DNA of 53,610 bases, taken from Thecamonas trahens ATCC 50062 (Eukaryota; Apusozoa; Apusomonadida; Apusomonadidae). The DNA is taken from positions 172,713-226,322 of the forward strand of contig NW_013657638.1 of NCBI RefSeq assembly GCF_000142905.1. Direction: 5' to 3'. Shown in pieces: positions 53,580 to 53,610 of the stretch. Positions within the stretch are counted from its first letter, which is position 1, and each line of letters opens with the position of its first letter. Below the pieces are notes generated by a model. It was not told the origin of the DNA. It searched no databases and saw nothing but the letters and a program-made list of their open reading frames with translations. The translations under genes were made by a program, and so were the position numbers.

Positions 53580-53610
53580 CTGTGTATGACGCGAAGTGAA
53601 GGGGGGTGAG

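Overview
The window is nuclear DNA from a GC-rich, compact, free-living type of eukaryote. Genes are large, have few introns, and include eukaryote-only products: cytoplasmic dynein heavy chain, Vps52 of GARP, ARPC5 of Arp2/3, POLE3, an FKBP15/WAFL homologue, a TBC Rab-GAP, ceramide synthase and an ELO elongase. Integrin-like FG-GAP and sushi/hemopexin receptors sit beside these in a unicellular-style genome. This mix, with strong C/G-ending codons, suggests a protist near the opisthokonts, and an apusomonad such as Thecamonas would fit. That assignment is inference, not shown by the sequence. Two runs of N (11294-11564 and 31876-31975) show it is a draft assembly.

Layout, left to right: a CNBD-type ion channel (+, 20-3265); an ELO elongase (+) tail-to-tail with a DHX57/DHX29-like RNA helicase (-, 4415-9120); a membrane protein with a methyltransferase-like domain (-); a gap-containing divergent promoter; cytoplasmic dynein heavy chain (+, 11698-25903, about 4,678 aa after allowing two frame breaks); a 14-sushi-repeat membrane receptor (+, 26372-30985) tail-to-tail with a WGR+SMI1/KNR4 protein (-); an N gap, TA tract and G tracts; a TBC Rab-GAP (+); a 44/45-bp minisatellite; a TLC/LAG1 ceramide synthase (+) tail-to-tail with an Ala-rich unknown (-); POLE3 histone-fold protein (+, three exons); an unrecognised short ORF (+); an integrin-like FG-GAP receptor (-) divergent from a small type I membrane protein (+) that shares its C-terminal membrane anchor; an unknown protein with a basic RS-like stretch (-); FAHD1 acylpyruvase (+); FKBP15-like protein (-); a 37-bp minisatellite of 19 units; Vps52 (+); and the 3' exon of ARPC5 (-), which runs off the right edge.

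Three features recur. Six coding introns can be placed by reading frame and family alignment, and five start with GTACG rather than GTRAG. Seven genes or gene ends need a one-base change to keep frame; five of these sites lack a base and two carry one extra. Long G or C homopolymers occupy introns, promoters and both flanks of the larger N gap.

There is no operon logic. Functions cluster only loosely around trafficking and cytoskeleton (dynein, TBC GAP, Vps52, FKBP15, ARPC5) and sphingolipid/very-long-chain lipid synthesis (ELO, ceramide synthase). The most novel material is the divergent FG-GAP/small-receptor pair and the hemopexin-CUB-sushi protein with a polytopic C-terminus.
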